Below are positions 26,024 to 33,933 of a stretch of 64,000 nt of DNA, in pieces. The DNA is taken from contig NZ_VFRR01000002.1 in the NCBI RefSeq assembly GCF_006385675.1, forward strand, positions 62,001-126,000. Reading direction: 5' to 3'. The DNA is from Maribrevibacterium harenarium. GTDB lineage: Bacteria; Pseudomonadota; Gammaproteobacteria; Pseudomonadales; Marinomonadaceae. The translations under genes were made by a program, and so were the position numbers. Position 1 is the first letter of the stretch. Each line of letters opens with the position of its first letter. The notes below the pieces were generated by a model that saw nothing but the letters and a program-made list of their open reading frames with translations, was not told where the DNA came from and did no database searches.

Positions 26024-26268
26024 TGTGGAAAAAACGGCCAGTTATCCAGATGTCAACACTGATTAAATATACACTTGAATACGCTTCAATTTTGTGGATA
26101 AGACAATCTTATAGTTGATAGGTTCTGCTGATTTATTAATAAATAGCGAATATATAGAGGTTAATCTGAGTAACTTGGCCATTTTTGTGTATAACGCTGT
26201 ACTTTTTCCACACAGAAATCGCTTGGGCTCCAAATTGGTAACAGTGGTGGATAATTATGTTATCCACA
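26024..26268. other. DnaA-box cluster, candidate replication origin
   Basis: In 245 bp of non-coding, AT-rich DNA there are seven DnaA-box-like 9-mers. Three match TTATNCACA exactly (26093-26101 minus, 26186-26194 minus, 26260-26268 plus). Two are TTTTCCACA (26024-26032 minus, 26204-26212 plus). Two have one mismatch (26042-26050 plus, 26246-26254 minus). A very AT-rich stretch (about 26125-26160) between them could be an unwinding element. The whole intergenic stretch 25964-26306 has no gene. Origin function is inferred; a DnaA-titration site is the alternative. Confidence 0.6.
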
Positions 26269-26306
26269 TTTTTTAAAGAAAATCACAACGCATTTAAAGG
26301 CTTTTA

Positions 26307-27647
26307 GTGACTTATCAACAGATTGCAAACCAAGTTATGCGCGATAAGCCCATGCACCTCAAAATTTGGCGCATGGCATGGCCACCGATGGTGTCCAACA
26401 TCACCACCCCACTGCTAGGATTAGTGGATACAGCGGTGGTAGGCCATTTGGGGACAGCGGTGCATCTGGGGGCCGTTGCCATAGGCGCTAGTGTGTTTAG
26501 CTTCCTATTTTGGGCCTTTGGATTTTTGCGTATGGGCGCAACGGGGCTAACGGCCCAAGCCTTTGGCCGCGAAGATGGGGAACGGGTGCGTGCATTGTTG
26601 TTGCAGTCTCTCTCATTGGGGATCGGTATTGGCTTGCTGTTGATCGCCCTGCAAACCCCAATCATCGACTTAGCCATCTATTTTATGTCGCCCAGTGCCG
26701 AGGTTGAGCCGTGGGCACGAGCTTATTGCGAAGCGCGGATATACAGTGCGCCGGCGGTATTGGCGGGTTACGCCCTGATGGGTTGGTTTTTTGGGGTTCA
26801 ATATTCCAAAGGGCCACTGTGGATGCTGTTGATCATCAACCTCGCCAATATGGTTTTAGACTACTACGCCGTGTATGGCTTGGGAATGGCCAGTATTGGT
26901 GTGGCCTGGGCGACGGTGGCGTCCCATTATCTTGGTGTTTTGTTTGCGCTCTATCTGGCGGCTAAACAGCTACGACGCTTTGACGGCCACGTGCCGCTGA
27001 TTTCACTGACCAAATGGCACTCCTATATGGAACTAGTGCAGGTGAATCGCTATCTGTTTGTGCGCACGGTGCTACTGCTGTCGGTAATGGCTTTCTTTAC
27101 CGCCCAAGGTGCTCAGCAAAGCGATGCCATCTTGGCGGCCAATGCTGTCTTGATGACGTTTCTGCTGATTATCTCCAACGGGTTGGATGGCTTTGCGTTT
27201 GCCGTTGAAGCCCTATGCGGTGAATATCACGGTCGTAAGCAATGGGATCAATTCAAAAAAGTGGTGCGCCTCTCCACCTTTTGGGCGCTGATCACCGCCC
27301 TACTCATGACCGTCTTTTTCTGGGGATTTGGTGGCTGGATTATCAGCCTATTGACCAGCGTGGAAAGCGTTCAACACGAAGCAAAACTGTACCTACCTTG
27401 GCTCATCGCCTTACCACTGTTGGGTATTTGGTCCTTTATGCTGGATGGTATCTTTATCGGCACCACCCAAGTCAAAGCTATGCAAAACACCATGATTATC
27501 AGTGTGTTGGGTGTCTTCTTTCCGCTTTGGTGGCTAACCCAACCCCTCGGCAACCATGGGCTATGGCTGAGCTTTATCTGCTTATTTGTAGCGCGAGCTG
27601 TTACCTTGGGGTGGTGTTATTACCGAAATGACCTAGAACAAATGTAA
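26307..27647 (+). CDS. MATE-family efflux transporter, DinF-like
   Basis: This 446-aa protein has about 12 membrane segments and two MATE repeats. The first repeat begins WRMAWPPMVSNITTPLLGLVDTAVVGHLG, continuing FLRMGATGLTAQAFG. These match the DinF branch of cation-coupled multidrug exporters. The second repeat has ISNGLDGFAFAVEALCGEYHG. The start may be GTG 26307 (AAGG upstream) or ATG 26337. No SOS box was seen upstream, unlike lexA-dinF. It follows the DnaA-box cluster and is convergent with yoeB. Substrate unknown. Confidence 0.9.
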   Translation: MTYQQIANQVMRDKPMHLKIWRMAWPPMVSNITTPLLGLVDTAVVGHLGTAVHLGAVAIGASVFSFLFWAFGFLRMGATGLTAQAFGREDGERVRALLLQSLSLGIGIGLLLIALQTPIIDLAIYFMSPSAEVEPWARAYCEARIYSAPAVLAGYALMGWFFGVQYSKGPLWMLLIINLANMVLDYYAVYGLGMASIGVAWATVASHYLGVLFALYLAAKQLRRFDGHVPLISLTKWHSYMELVQVNRYLFVRTVLLLSVMAFFTAQGAQQSDAILAANAVLMTFLLIISNGLDGFAFAVEALCGEYHGRKQWDQFKKVVRLSTFWALITALLMTVFFWGFGGWIISLLTSVESVQHEAKLYLPWLIALPLLGIWSFMLDGIFIGTTQVKAMQNTMIISVLGVFFPLWWLTQPLGNHGLWLSFICLFVARAVTLGWCYYRNDLEQM

Positions 27648-27656
27648 CTTAAACAT

Positions 27657-27929
27657 CTAGGTTTGGTCATAGTGCCCGCCAATGGCAAAAATATAGATTG
27701 AATGATCGTCAAACCGATAGATCAGCCGATCCTTCTGGGAGATACGTTTCGACCAAAGTCCCGTAAGGTTGTGTTTTAACGCTTCTGGTTTGCCGAGTCC
27801 GGTAGATGGGTCGTCACTGCGTAGCATTTCCTTGAGTAGCTTACACAGTGCCTTATGAAGCCGTTTGTCCTTCTCGCGAAGGACTTCATACACTTCCCAC
27901 GTATTCCCTTCAAAGACCAGTGATCTCAT
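27657..27929 (-). CDS. yoeB: YoeB-type mRNA interferase toxin
   Basis: This ribosome-dependent endoribonuclease is of the RelE fold. The 90-aa protein from ATG 27929 contains the family sequence GLGKPEALKHNLTGLWSKRISQKDRLIYRF, with the catalytic Glu and Arg, and ends IGGHYDQT with the conserved His-Tyr. It overlaps its antitoxin gene by 20 bp, the standard yefM-yoeB arrangement. An in-frame upstream extension lies inside yefM and is not used. Confidence 0.95.
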   Translation of the reverse strand: MRSLVFEGNTWEVYEVLREKDKRLHKALCKLLKEMLRSDDPSTGLGKPEALKHNLTGLWSKRISQKDRLIYRFDDHSIYIFAIGGHYDQT

Positions 27930-28182
27930 CCATTTGCTCTTTCGTTGGTTGATAACCAAGACCTTTGTGATGAGTCTCAAGCGATTGGGCAATTTGTTGC
28001 ATTAAGTCCTTATTTTGCAACACATGGAGCGTTTCTTGTTCACGCTCCCAGTCGTCTGCACTTACGACGACAAACGCGTCACCGGTGCGACGTGTTACTT
28101 TAAGCGGTTCGTGACGACTGACGACTTGCTCCACAACACTTTTCAGATTATCTCTAAATTTGTTTACGCTAATTGTATCCAT
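27910..28182 (-). CDS. yefM: YefM-type antitoxin (Phd/YefM family)
   Basis: From ATG 28182 the protein reads MDTISVNKFRDNLKSVVEQV, the canonical YefM dimerisation and DNA-binding N-terminus, with PLKVTRRTGDAFVVVSADDWE following. Its acidic C-terminus (about residues 55-90) should wrap the toxin. It is 90 aa and is encoded first in the pair. YefM and the YefM-YoeB complex normally repress their own promoter. Confidence 0.94.
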   Translation of the reverse strand: MDTISVNKFRDNLKSVVEQVVSRHEPLKVTRRTGDAFVVVSADDWEREQETLHVLQNKDLMQQIAQSLETHHKGLGYQPTKEQMDEITGL

Positions 28183-28248
28183 TGGCGCCTCACTAAACGT
28201 ACTGACTTTTCGTACCATTGTAGAAAAAACAACCAGAATAGTACAAAC

Positions 28249-28668
28249 CTATTTGCTTGTGTCTTCAGTGGGCGCACCCGCCACCAAGCTAAAGCCTTCA
28301 TCTATCCAGCCAGTCACGCCGCCGATCATTTTTTTCACCGGGCGACCCAGTTTCGCCAAGCGGATCGCCGCTTTTTCAGTCGCGTTGCAATGGGGGCCGG
28401 CGCAATAGACAACAAACAAGGTATCCACCGGGTACTTCGCCAGTGTGCCTTCATTTAAGCGGGCATGGGGCAGGCTTTCTGCGCCATCCACATGTCCTTT
28501 GGTGAAACATTCGATACTGCGCACATCCAGCAAGACAAAATCTTGGCGATTGTTGGTGATGGCATGGTGCACATCCCAGCAATCGGTTTCAAATTGCAGT
28601 AGGGCTTCAAAGTGGCGTAAGGCTTCTTCACTAGGTGCAGCAGGAACACGAGAAACAGCAGAAGACAT
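28249..28668 (-). CDS. Rhodanese-like sulfurtransferase
   Basis: This single-domain rhodanese (139 aa) has FVLLDVRSIECFTKGHVDGAESLPH and the active-site Cys in VYCAGPHCNATEKAA, followed by IGGVTGW. It could transfer sulfane sulfur to thiophilic acceptors. ATG 28668 has AAGGAG at good spacing, so the longer reading is not used. It is divergent from an AraC-family gene (126 bp between starts), which probably controls it. The physiological substrate is unknown. Confidence 0.9.
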   Translation of the reverse strand: MSSAVSRVPAAPSEEALRHFEALLQFETDCWDVHHAITNNRQDFVLLDVRSIECFTKGHVDGAESLPHARLNEGTLAKYPVDTLFVVYCAGPHCNATEKAAIRLAKLGRPVKKMIGGVTGWIDEGFSLVAGAPTEDTSK

Positions 28669-28794
28669 GGTATTACTCCTTGTTGGGTCAGTTGATGGAG
28701 TCATTATTGTTCAATAAGACAACATCAACTATTGGCTTAAAAGACATGTATCGTTAATAATAAGCCAATCTTTTCTAATTGATGGGTGAAGATA

Positions 28795-29733
28795 ATGCGA
28801 GTTGCAGTGCTGAGTTACCCAGACGTCGCGCTATTTGAATTAGCCAGCGCGGTGGAGTTGTTTGGTTTACCTCGCCCAGAGTTTGCGGACTGGTACGAGT
28901 GCGATGTGGTGAGCTTCGAAGATCAGCCGCTGCCCACCACGACAGGGTTACAGCTCATCGCCAAGCACATTACCACGTTGGATGCCTACGATATGCTGGT
29001 GGTGCCCAGTTGGCCGACGAATGTCACACCATCTGAACATATGGCGAGCGAGCTAAAACGCTTTGCTAAGGGTGGCAATCGTTTGATTTCGTTCTGCTCC
29101 GGCGCCTTTCTACTGGCGGAATTGGGGCTGTTCGATGGCCGTGAAGCCACCACCCATTGGCGTTACGCCAACAAATTCAAAGACCGCTTTCCAGCGGTAA
29201 CCTACCGGGACAATGTGTTGTATCTCTATGATGGCAAGATCGGTTGCTCCGCCGGGAGTGCCGCTGGTATCGATTTAGGCTTAGAAGTGATTCGCCAAGA
29301 TCATGGATATGATATTGCCAACCAAGTTGCCCGGCGTTTGGTTCTGTCCCCTCACCGTCAAGGTGGGCAGGCACAGTTTGTGGAAACGCCAGTGCTGGCG
29401 GTGCCGAATCAATTTTCAGAAACCATCGATTGGGCGTTATCCCATCTAAATGACGCCATCGATATTGATACCCTTGCCGCCAGAGCGCGAATGTCCCGAC
29501 GTACCTTTGACCGCAAATTTCGCAGCAGCTTTGATATGAGCCCGAAGCATTGGCTGGTGGTGCAACGTCTGGAAAAGGCCAAACGCCAACTGGAAGAAGG
29601 TCACCAAAATATGGAGCGCATTGCCGCCCAATCTGGCTTCGACAACGCCACCACCCTGCGCCACCATTTCCGTAAAATCTTAAGTATCTCCCCAAGGCAA
29701 TATCGGCAGCAGTTTATGGTAAGAGCTGATTAA
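28795..29733 (+). CDS. AraC-family regulator with DJ-1/PfpI (GATase1-like) domain
   Basis: The N-terminal DJ-1/PfpI domain (MRVAVLSYPDVALFELASAVELFGL, nucleophile elbow ISFCSGAFLLAELGL with Cys) is followed by two AraC HTH motifs (DTLAARARMSRRTFDRKFRS and MERIAAQSGFDNATTLRHHFRKI). This FtrA/GlxA-like architecture is about 312 aa. ATG 28795 fits the SD GGGTGA better than GTG 28786. It is divergent from the rhodanese gene, its likely target. Effector unknown. Confidence 0.92.
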   Translation: MRVAVLSYPDVALFELASAVELFGLPRPEFADWYECDVVSFEDQPLPTTTGLQLIAKHITTLDAYDMLVVPSWPTNVTPSEHMASELKRFAKGGNRLISFCSGAFLLAELGLFDGREATTHWRYANKFKDRFPAVTYRDNVLYLYDGKIGCSAGSAAGIDLGLEVIRQDHGYDIANQVARRLVLSPHRQGGQAQFVETPVLAVPNQFSETIDWALSHLNDAIDIDTLAARARMSRRTFDRKFRSSFDMSPKHWLVVQRLEKAKRQLEEGHQNMERIAAQSGFDNATTLRHHFRKILSISPRQYRQQFMVRAD

Positions 29734-29740
29734 CCTGCTC

Positions 29741-30517
29741 TTACCACTCCCCTTTTTCACTGCGGCGCAGTGAACGTTGAATACGGGATTCCTCCCGGCG
29801 CATTTTTAGCAGGTTATCTTCCACAAACACTAGGTGGGAATGCACGGCGGCGCGGGCTTCGTCGGCGTTGCCGGCCATGATCGCGTCGTAGAGGTCTTTG
29901 TGTTGCTCCATCACCTGGGGGCGGGCGTCTTTTTTCTCGAACAAGTTGGTTAGGTTGGCCGAGATGCTTTTCTCTAATGTGGAAAATAAGCCACGCAAGG
30001 TATGCAGCAACACCACGTTGTGGGCACACTCCGCAATCGCCATATGAAACTCCGCGTCGAGCTTGGATTCATTAGCGGAGTCTTCTTTCAGGTTGGCTTC
30101 CACCAAGGCTTGGTAGCGTTTAGTAAGCATGGCCTTGTCGGCATCGGTCGCTCGCAAAGCGGCATAGTAGGCGGACAAGCCCTCTAGAGCATCGCGAAAC
30201 TCTAATTGATCATAGAGAAACTCATCGTGGTTACTGAGCAGTGCCTGCAATGGGTCGGACGTAAAGGAGGAACCTACCTGCTCGGACACATAGGTGCCAC
30301 CACCCTGACGGGAAAAAAGAATGCCTTTGGCCACTAATTTCTGGATGGCTTCCCGCAATGAGGGGCGAGATACCTCAAATTTTTCCGCTAATTCCCGCTC
30401 CGGCGGTAATTTTTCACCCGGTTTGAAACTGCCGTCCAAAATCATGCTTTCCAGTTCTTGCATGATGATATCGGAGATTTTGGGCTGCTTTACACGCCCG
30501 AAAGAAGCTCTTGTCAC
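29741..30517 (-). CDS. GntR/FadR-subfamily regulator, LldR/PdhR-like
   Basis: The winged HTH (SDIIMQELESMILDGSFKPGEKLPPERELAEKFEVSRPSLREAIQKLVAKGIL) precedes an FCD domain (DAEFHMAIAECAHNVVLL, QHKDLYDAIMAGNADEAR). The protein starts with GTG 30517, preceded by AAGGTGA, and is 258 aa. Three ATTGGT-N3-ACCAAT-type sites lie between it and the divergent TRAP/dehydrogenase operon, exactly the motif bound by LldR and PdhR. With a D-lactate-type dehydrogenase in that operon it is most likely a lactate-responsive repressor. Confidence 0.9.
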   Translation of the reverse strand: MTRASFGRVKQPKISDIIMQELESMILDGSFKPGEKLPPERELAEKFEVSRPSLREAIQKLVAKGILFSRQGGGTYVSEQVGSSFTSDPLQALLSNHDEFLYDQLEFRDALEGLSAYYAALRATDADKAMLTKRYQALVEANLKEDSANESKLDAEFHMAIAECAHNVVLLHTLRGLFSTLEKSISANLTNLFEKKDARPQVMEQHKDLYDAIMAGNADEARAAVHSHLVFVEDNLLKMRREESRIQRSLRRSEKGEW

Positions 30518-30852
30518 CTGAAATCACCTTCTTTTGCCACTGCTATAACCTTGCTTTATAAGCAAATTGTTAATTTGGTATGACCAATATGTGTGTTTTT
30601 AACATACAAAGTCAGTCGGATCAAATTATGTGGATAAGTTGAAAAGTGGTAAAACCAATTTAAATTCACCCATAAAACGCGACAAAAGTCGTAAAAAATC
30701 ATTGTTGACAAAAAATGAAATGGTTTTTATCTTTGCCAAACATTGATTAGGTAAATTGGTATTACCAATTATTAATCAAGGATACATGGGAAGCAAAATC
30801 AATTTATCCCGTGGCTGATAAAAATAACCATATCCGCATAGGTCAAATAACA
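30518..30852. promoter_or_regulatory. Divergent control region with three LldR/PdhR-type operators
   Basis: This 335-bp AT-rich region serves both the regulator and the transporter/dehydrogenase operon. The sites are TTTGGTATGACCAAT (30574-30588), AGTGGTAAAACCAAT (30645-30659) and ATTGGTATTACCAAT (30755-30769). The last is a perfect inverted repeat, extended to AATTGGTATTACCAATT, and lies nearest the operon. Multiple spaced sites suggest looping. A lone DnaA box (TGTGGATAA, 30629-30637) also occurs. Confidence 0.85.
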
Positions 30853-31923
30853 ATGAAAAAGTCTGCCAAAATGGTGCTTACCAGCACTGCTGTCGCCGTT
30901 ACCCTTGCCACCATCGCTGCTCAACCAGCGTTCGCGGCTGATAAGAAGGTTCTTCTTAAGGTTCCAGTTGCCTTCTCTACCAACCTACCTAGCCTTGGTT
31001 CGCCGATCCTAAAAGTGGCGGATAACCTAGATCTGATTTCCAACAAAAACGTGCGTATGAAAATCTACGAGCCAGGCAAACTGGTGGCGCCGTTTGAAAT
31101 CCTAGAATCTGTCTCTGCGGGCAAAGTAAATGCTGGTTTCACTCTAGCGGGTTACTGGGCGGGTAAAATCCCTGCGTCGCCGATCTTCTCGTCTGTGCCA
31201 TTTGGCCCAGAAGCGTCTGAATACCTGGCGTGGATTTACTACGGTAACGGTCTGAATCTGTACCAAGAAATGTACGATCAAGCAGGCTACAACGTGCACG
31301 TTATCCCATGTGGTATCACGCCCCCAGAGACTTCTGGTTGGTTCGCGAAGCCCATCGAGAAACCAGAAGACCTACAAGGCTTGCGTATGCGCTTCTTCGG
31401 TCTTGGCGGCAAGGTGATGGAGAAACTAGGTGTATCCACTTCTCTACTTCCTGGCTCTGAAATCTTTCCTGCCCTTGAGAAAGGTGCCATTGATGCCACC
31501 GAGTTCTCTATCCCTGCGGTGGATAAAAACATCGGCTTCCACAAAATCGTGAAGTACAACTACTTCCCTGGTTGGCATCAACAAGCCACCTTGGCAGAGC
31601 TTCTGATCAACAAAGACGAATGGAACGGCATGTCCGAGAACCAGCAAGCTCAAATCAACCAAGTATGTAAAGCGTCAGTCACTGACTCTTTGGCACAAGG
31701 TGAAGCGGAGCAGTTCAAGGTCATGCAAGAAAACGTGGAAAAACGTGGTGTTGTGATCAAGCAGTGGAGCCCAGAAATGCTAAGCGCATTCAAGACAGCT
31801 TGGGATGAAGTGGTGATGGAAGAGACTGCGCGTGATCCGTTCTTCGCTAAAGTTTGGACCGATCTGTCTGAATTCCGTCAAGGCTACAGCCTATGGGGCG
31901 ATAACGCCTTCCTACCTCGTTAA
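30853..31923 (+). CDS. TRAP transporter substrate-binding protein, TakP-type (probable lactate/2-oxo acid binder)
   Basis: From ATG 30853 the protein starts MKKSAKMVLTSTAVAVTLAT with a signal peptide ending QPAFA before ADKKVLL. The TakP/lactate-binding branch is recognised by FTLAGYWAGKIPASPIF, PFGPEASEYLAWIYYGNGLNLYQEMYD, LQGLRMRFFGLGGKVMEKLGVSTSLLPGSEIFPALEKGAIDATE and YFPGWHQQATLAELLIN. Such proteins bind 2-oxo or 2-hydroxy acids, often with a metal. It is about 356 aa. It is the first gene of the operon, followed by a hairpin and the permeases. Lactate as ligand is inferred from the downstream dehydrogenase. Confidence 0.9.
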   Translation: MKKSAKMVLTSTAVAVTLATIAAQPAFAADKKVLLKVPVAFSTNLPSLGSPILKVADNLDLISNKNVRMKIYEPGKLVAPFEILESVSAGKVNAGFTLAGYWAGKIPASPIFSSVPFGPEASEYLAWIYYGNGLNLYQEMYDQAGYNVHVIPCGITPPETSGWFAKPIEKPEDLQGLRMRFFGLGGKVMEKLGVSTSLLPGSEIFPALEKGAIDATEFSIPAVDKNIGFHKIVKYNYFPGWHQQATLAELLINKDEWNGMSENQQAQINQVCKASVTDSLAQGEAEQFKVMQENVEKRGVVIKQWSPEMLSAFKTAWDEVVMEETARDPFFAKVWTDLSEFRQGYSLWGDNAFLPR

Positions 31924-31934
31924 TACTGTTCTGT

Positions 31935-31960
31935 ACCGGTGCGGCATAGGCTGCACCGGT
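31935..31960 (+). other. Hairpin between binding protein and permease genes
   Basis: Stem ACCGGTGC/GCACCGGT (31935-31942 with 31953-31960) lies just after the binding-protein stop. No T-run follows, so it is probably an mRNA-stabilising or partial-termination element giving excess binding protein. The first TRAP operon has a hairpin in the same place. Confidence 0.6.
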
Positions 31961-31985
31961 TTCCTATCGTTTCTGCCAGGAGTCT

Positions 31986-32510
31986 ATGGTGTCTGAATCC
32001 AATTCATTGCCAGCTGTGCCCTTCGCCATGTGGCTGGAGAAAATTGTACTGGGTGCCGGCAAAATTTTTGCCTGGGCCTACGTATTGCTGATCGCAGTGA
32101 TCCTGTTACAGGTGGTGCTGCGCTATGGCTTTAATCATGGCATGGTGATTTTAGAAGAGTTGCAATGGCACCTGTATGCCATTGGGGTTATGTTCGGGGT
32201 GTCTTATGCCCAAGTGACCAATGCCCATATCCGAGTGGATTTGTTTCATGCGGCGTTAAGTGAGCGCGCTCAATATCGCTGGGAAATCTTTGGCATTGTG
32301 TTTTTGCTATTTCCTTTTATTTATGTGGTGTTTGATTCCAGTTTGCCATTTGTTTACGACGCGTGGCGTATTGGAGAAACCTCCGCTTCTCCCACAGGTT
32401 TGCCGTTCCGTTGGGCAATTAAAGCTGTGATTCCGCTAAGTTTTGCGCTGCTGTTCTTTGCCAGCTTGGCTCGTCTTATCCGCACTGTGGCTGCATTACG
32501 CCGAGGTTAG
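31986..32510 (+). CDS. TRAP transporter small permease subunit
   Basis: This DctQ-type protein of 174 aa has four hydrophobic segments (KIFAWAYVLLIAVILLQVVLRYGF, LQWHLYAIGVMFGVSYAQVTNAHIRVDLF, WEIFGIVFLLFPFIYVVF, AIKAVIPLSFALLFFASLARL). The RVDLF motif is typical. AGGAG sits 3 bases before ATG 31986 and 6 before GTG 31989, so either start may be used. The gene is 4 bp upstream of the large subunit. Confidence 0.92.
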   Translation: MVSESNSLPAVPFAMWLEKIVLGAGKIFAWAYVLLIAVILLQVVLRYGFNHGMVILEELQWHLYAIGVMFGVSYAQVTNAHIRVDLFHAALSERAQYRWEIFGIVFLLFPFIYVVFDSSLPFVYDAWRIGETSASPTGLPFRWAIKAVIPLSFALLFFASLARLIRTVAALRRG

Positions 32511-32514
32511 TGTT

Positions 32515-33903
32515 ATGGAAATGAATGAAATTCTAGTGGTGGCGATGTTCGTCACCTTTATTGTGCTCTTGTTTACAGGCTTCCCAGTTGCCTTCGTATT
32601 AGGTGGTGTGGGTGTGGCCTTTGCCTTTATTGGTTACTTTGCCGACATCTACCTAGATACCATGACCGGTCTGGACTACCTCACCTTGGGGTTGGTAGTG
32701 AACCGAATCTATAAAGTCATGGACAACTGGGTGATGGTGGCCCTGCCCATGTTTATCTTTATGGGTATCATGCTGGATCGCTCCGGTGTGGCAGAAAAGC
32801 TAATGCACTCGATTCAGCAACTATTTGGCCGTGTGCGTGGTGGTTTGGCCATTACCGTTACCCTGATTGGGATTATCTTGGCGGCGTCTACCGGTATCGT
32901 AGGGGCTTCGGTGGTATTACTTGGCTTAATGTCATTACCTGCCATGCAAGCACAGAAGTACAACAAGTCGTTAGCGCTCGGTACCATCGCCAGTGCGGGT
33001 ACTTTGGGTATTTTAATTCCACCTTCGATTATGTTGGTGATCATGGCCGATCAACTTGCCCTATCGGTAGGTGATTTGTTTATGGGCGCGGTGGCACCGG
33101 GCTTTTTGCTAGGTCTGCTTTACATCGCCTTTATTTTTGCGGTTGGCTTTGTGAAACCGGATGCCTTCCCACTTCCGCAAGATGCGAAAAAGCCAGACTG
33201 GAGCGTGGTTTGGGATGTGTTTAAGAGCATTCTGCCACCGGTGGCGTTGATCTTTGCGGTACTGGGTTCCATCTTCGCCGGTATTGCGACCGCCACGGAA
33301 GCCTCCGGTGTGGGTGCCTTTGGTGCGACACTGTTAGCTTGGTGGAATAAGAAGCTGGACTTCACCGTCTTTAAAGAAGTGCTTAAAGGCTCTTACAACA
33401 CTACGGCATACATCTTCGCTGTATTCCTTGGTGCAACCTGTTTTGCCTTGGTGCTACGAGAGCTGGGTGGTGATGAGCTGATCGAATCATGGTTACACGC
33501 CTTACCATTTGGCGATTATGGAATCATTATCTGTATCCTTGCGATCATCTTTTTACTGGGCTTTTTCCTAGATTGGATCGAAATTACCCTGATCGTGCTG
33601 CCGTTATTGGCACCCGTAATCTCGGCATTGGATCTGAATATTAATGGTTACGGTGTGGTAGATAACCCAGAATTGGTTTGGTTCGTGATGCTAGTGGCTA
33701 TGGCGCTACAAACCTCATTCCTAACACCACCGATGGGTTTCTCTTTGTTCTACCTGAAAGGGGTATGTCCACCGGACGTGAAATTAAAAGACATCTACAA
33801 AGGCGTTGTACCCTTTATTCTGCTGCAGTTGTTGGCGTTAGCCATCATTGTGATCTGGCCGCAGTTGGTATTGTGGTTACCCGCAGCCGCATACGGCAAC
33901 TAA
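32515..33903 (+). CDS. TRAP transporter large permease subunit
   Basis: This DctM-type protein of 462 aa from ATG 32515 (MEMNEILVVAMFVTF) has about 12 membrane helices. Family sequences: MFIFMGIMLDRSGVAEKLM, GIILAASTGIVGASVVLLGLMSLPAMQAQKYNKSLALGTIASAGTLGILIPPSIMLVIMADQL and LTPPMGFSLFYLKGVCPPDVKLKDIYKG. An in-frame extension to 32443 overlaps the small subunit and is rejected. With the neighbours it forms a complete TRAP system for uptake of the substrate oxidised by the next gene. Confidence 0.94.
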   Translation: MEMNEILVVAMFVTFIVLLFTGFPVAFVLGGVGVAFAFIGYFADIYLDTMTGLDYLTLGLVVNRIYKVMDNWVMVALPMFIFMGIMLDRSGVAEKLMHSIQQLFGRVRGGLAITVTLIGIILAASTGIVGASVVLLGLMSLPAMQAQKYNKSLALGTIASAGTLGILIPPSIMLVIMADQLALSVGDLFMGAVAPGFLLGLLYIAFIFAVGFVKPDAFPLPQDAKKPDWSVVWDVFKSILPPVALIFAVLGSIFAGIATATEASGVGAFGATLLAWWNKKLDFTVFKEVLKGSYNTTAYIFAVFLGATCFALVLRELGGDELIESWLHALPFGDYGIIICILAIIFLLGFFLDWIEITLIVLPLLAPVISALDLNINGYGVVDNPELVWFVMLVAMALQTSFLTPPMGFSLFYLKGVCPPDVKLKDIYKGVVPFILLQLLALAIIVIWPQLVLWLPAAAYGN

Positions 33904-33933
33904 TAACAATAAGTGTGCAGGAGACCTCTGACC

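Noticed and set aside
25964-26306. SOS (LexA) box for a dinF-like gene
   Set aside because: No CTGT-N8-ACAG was found; the nearest CTGT...ACAG has the wrong spacing.
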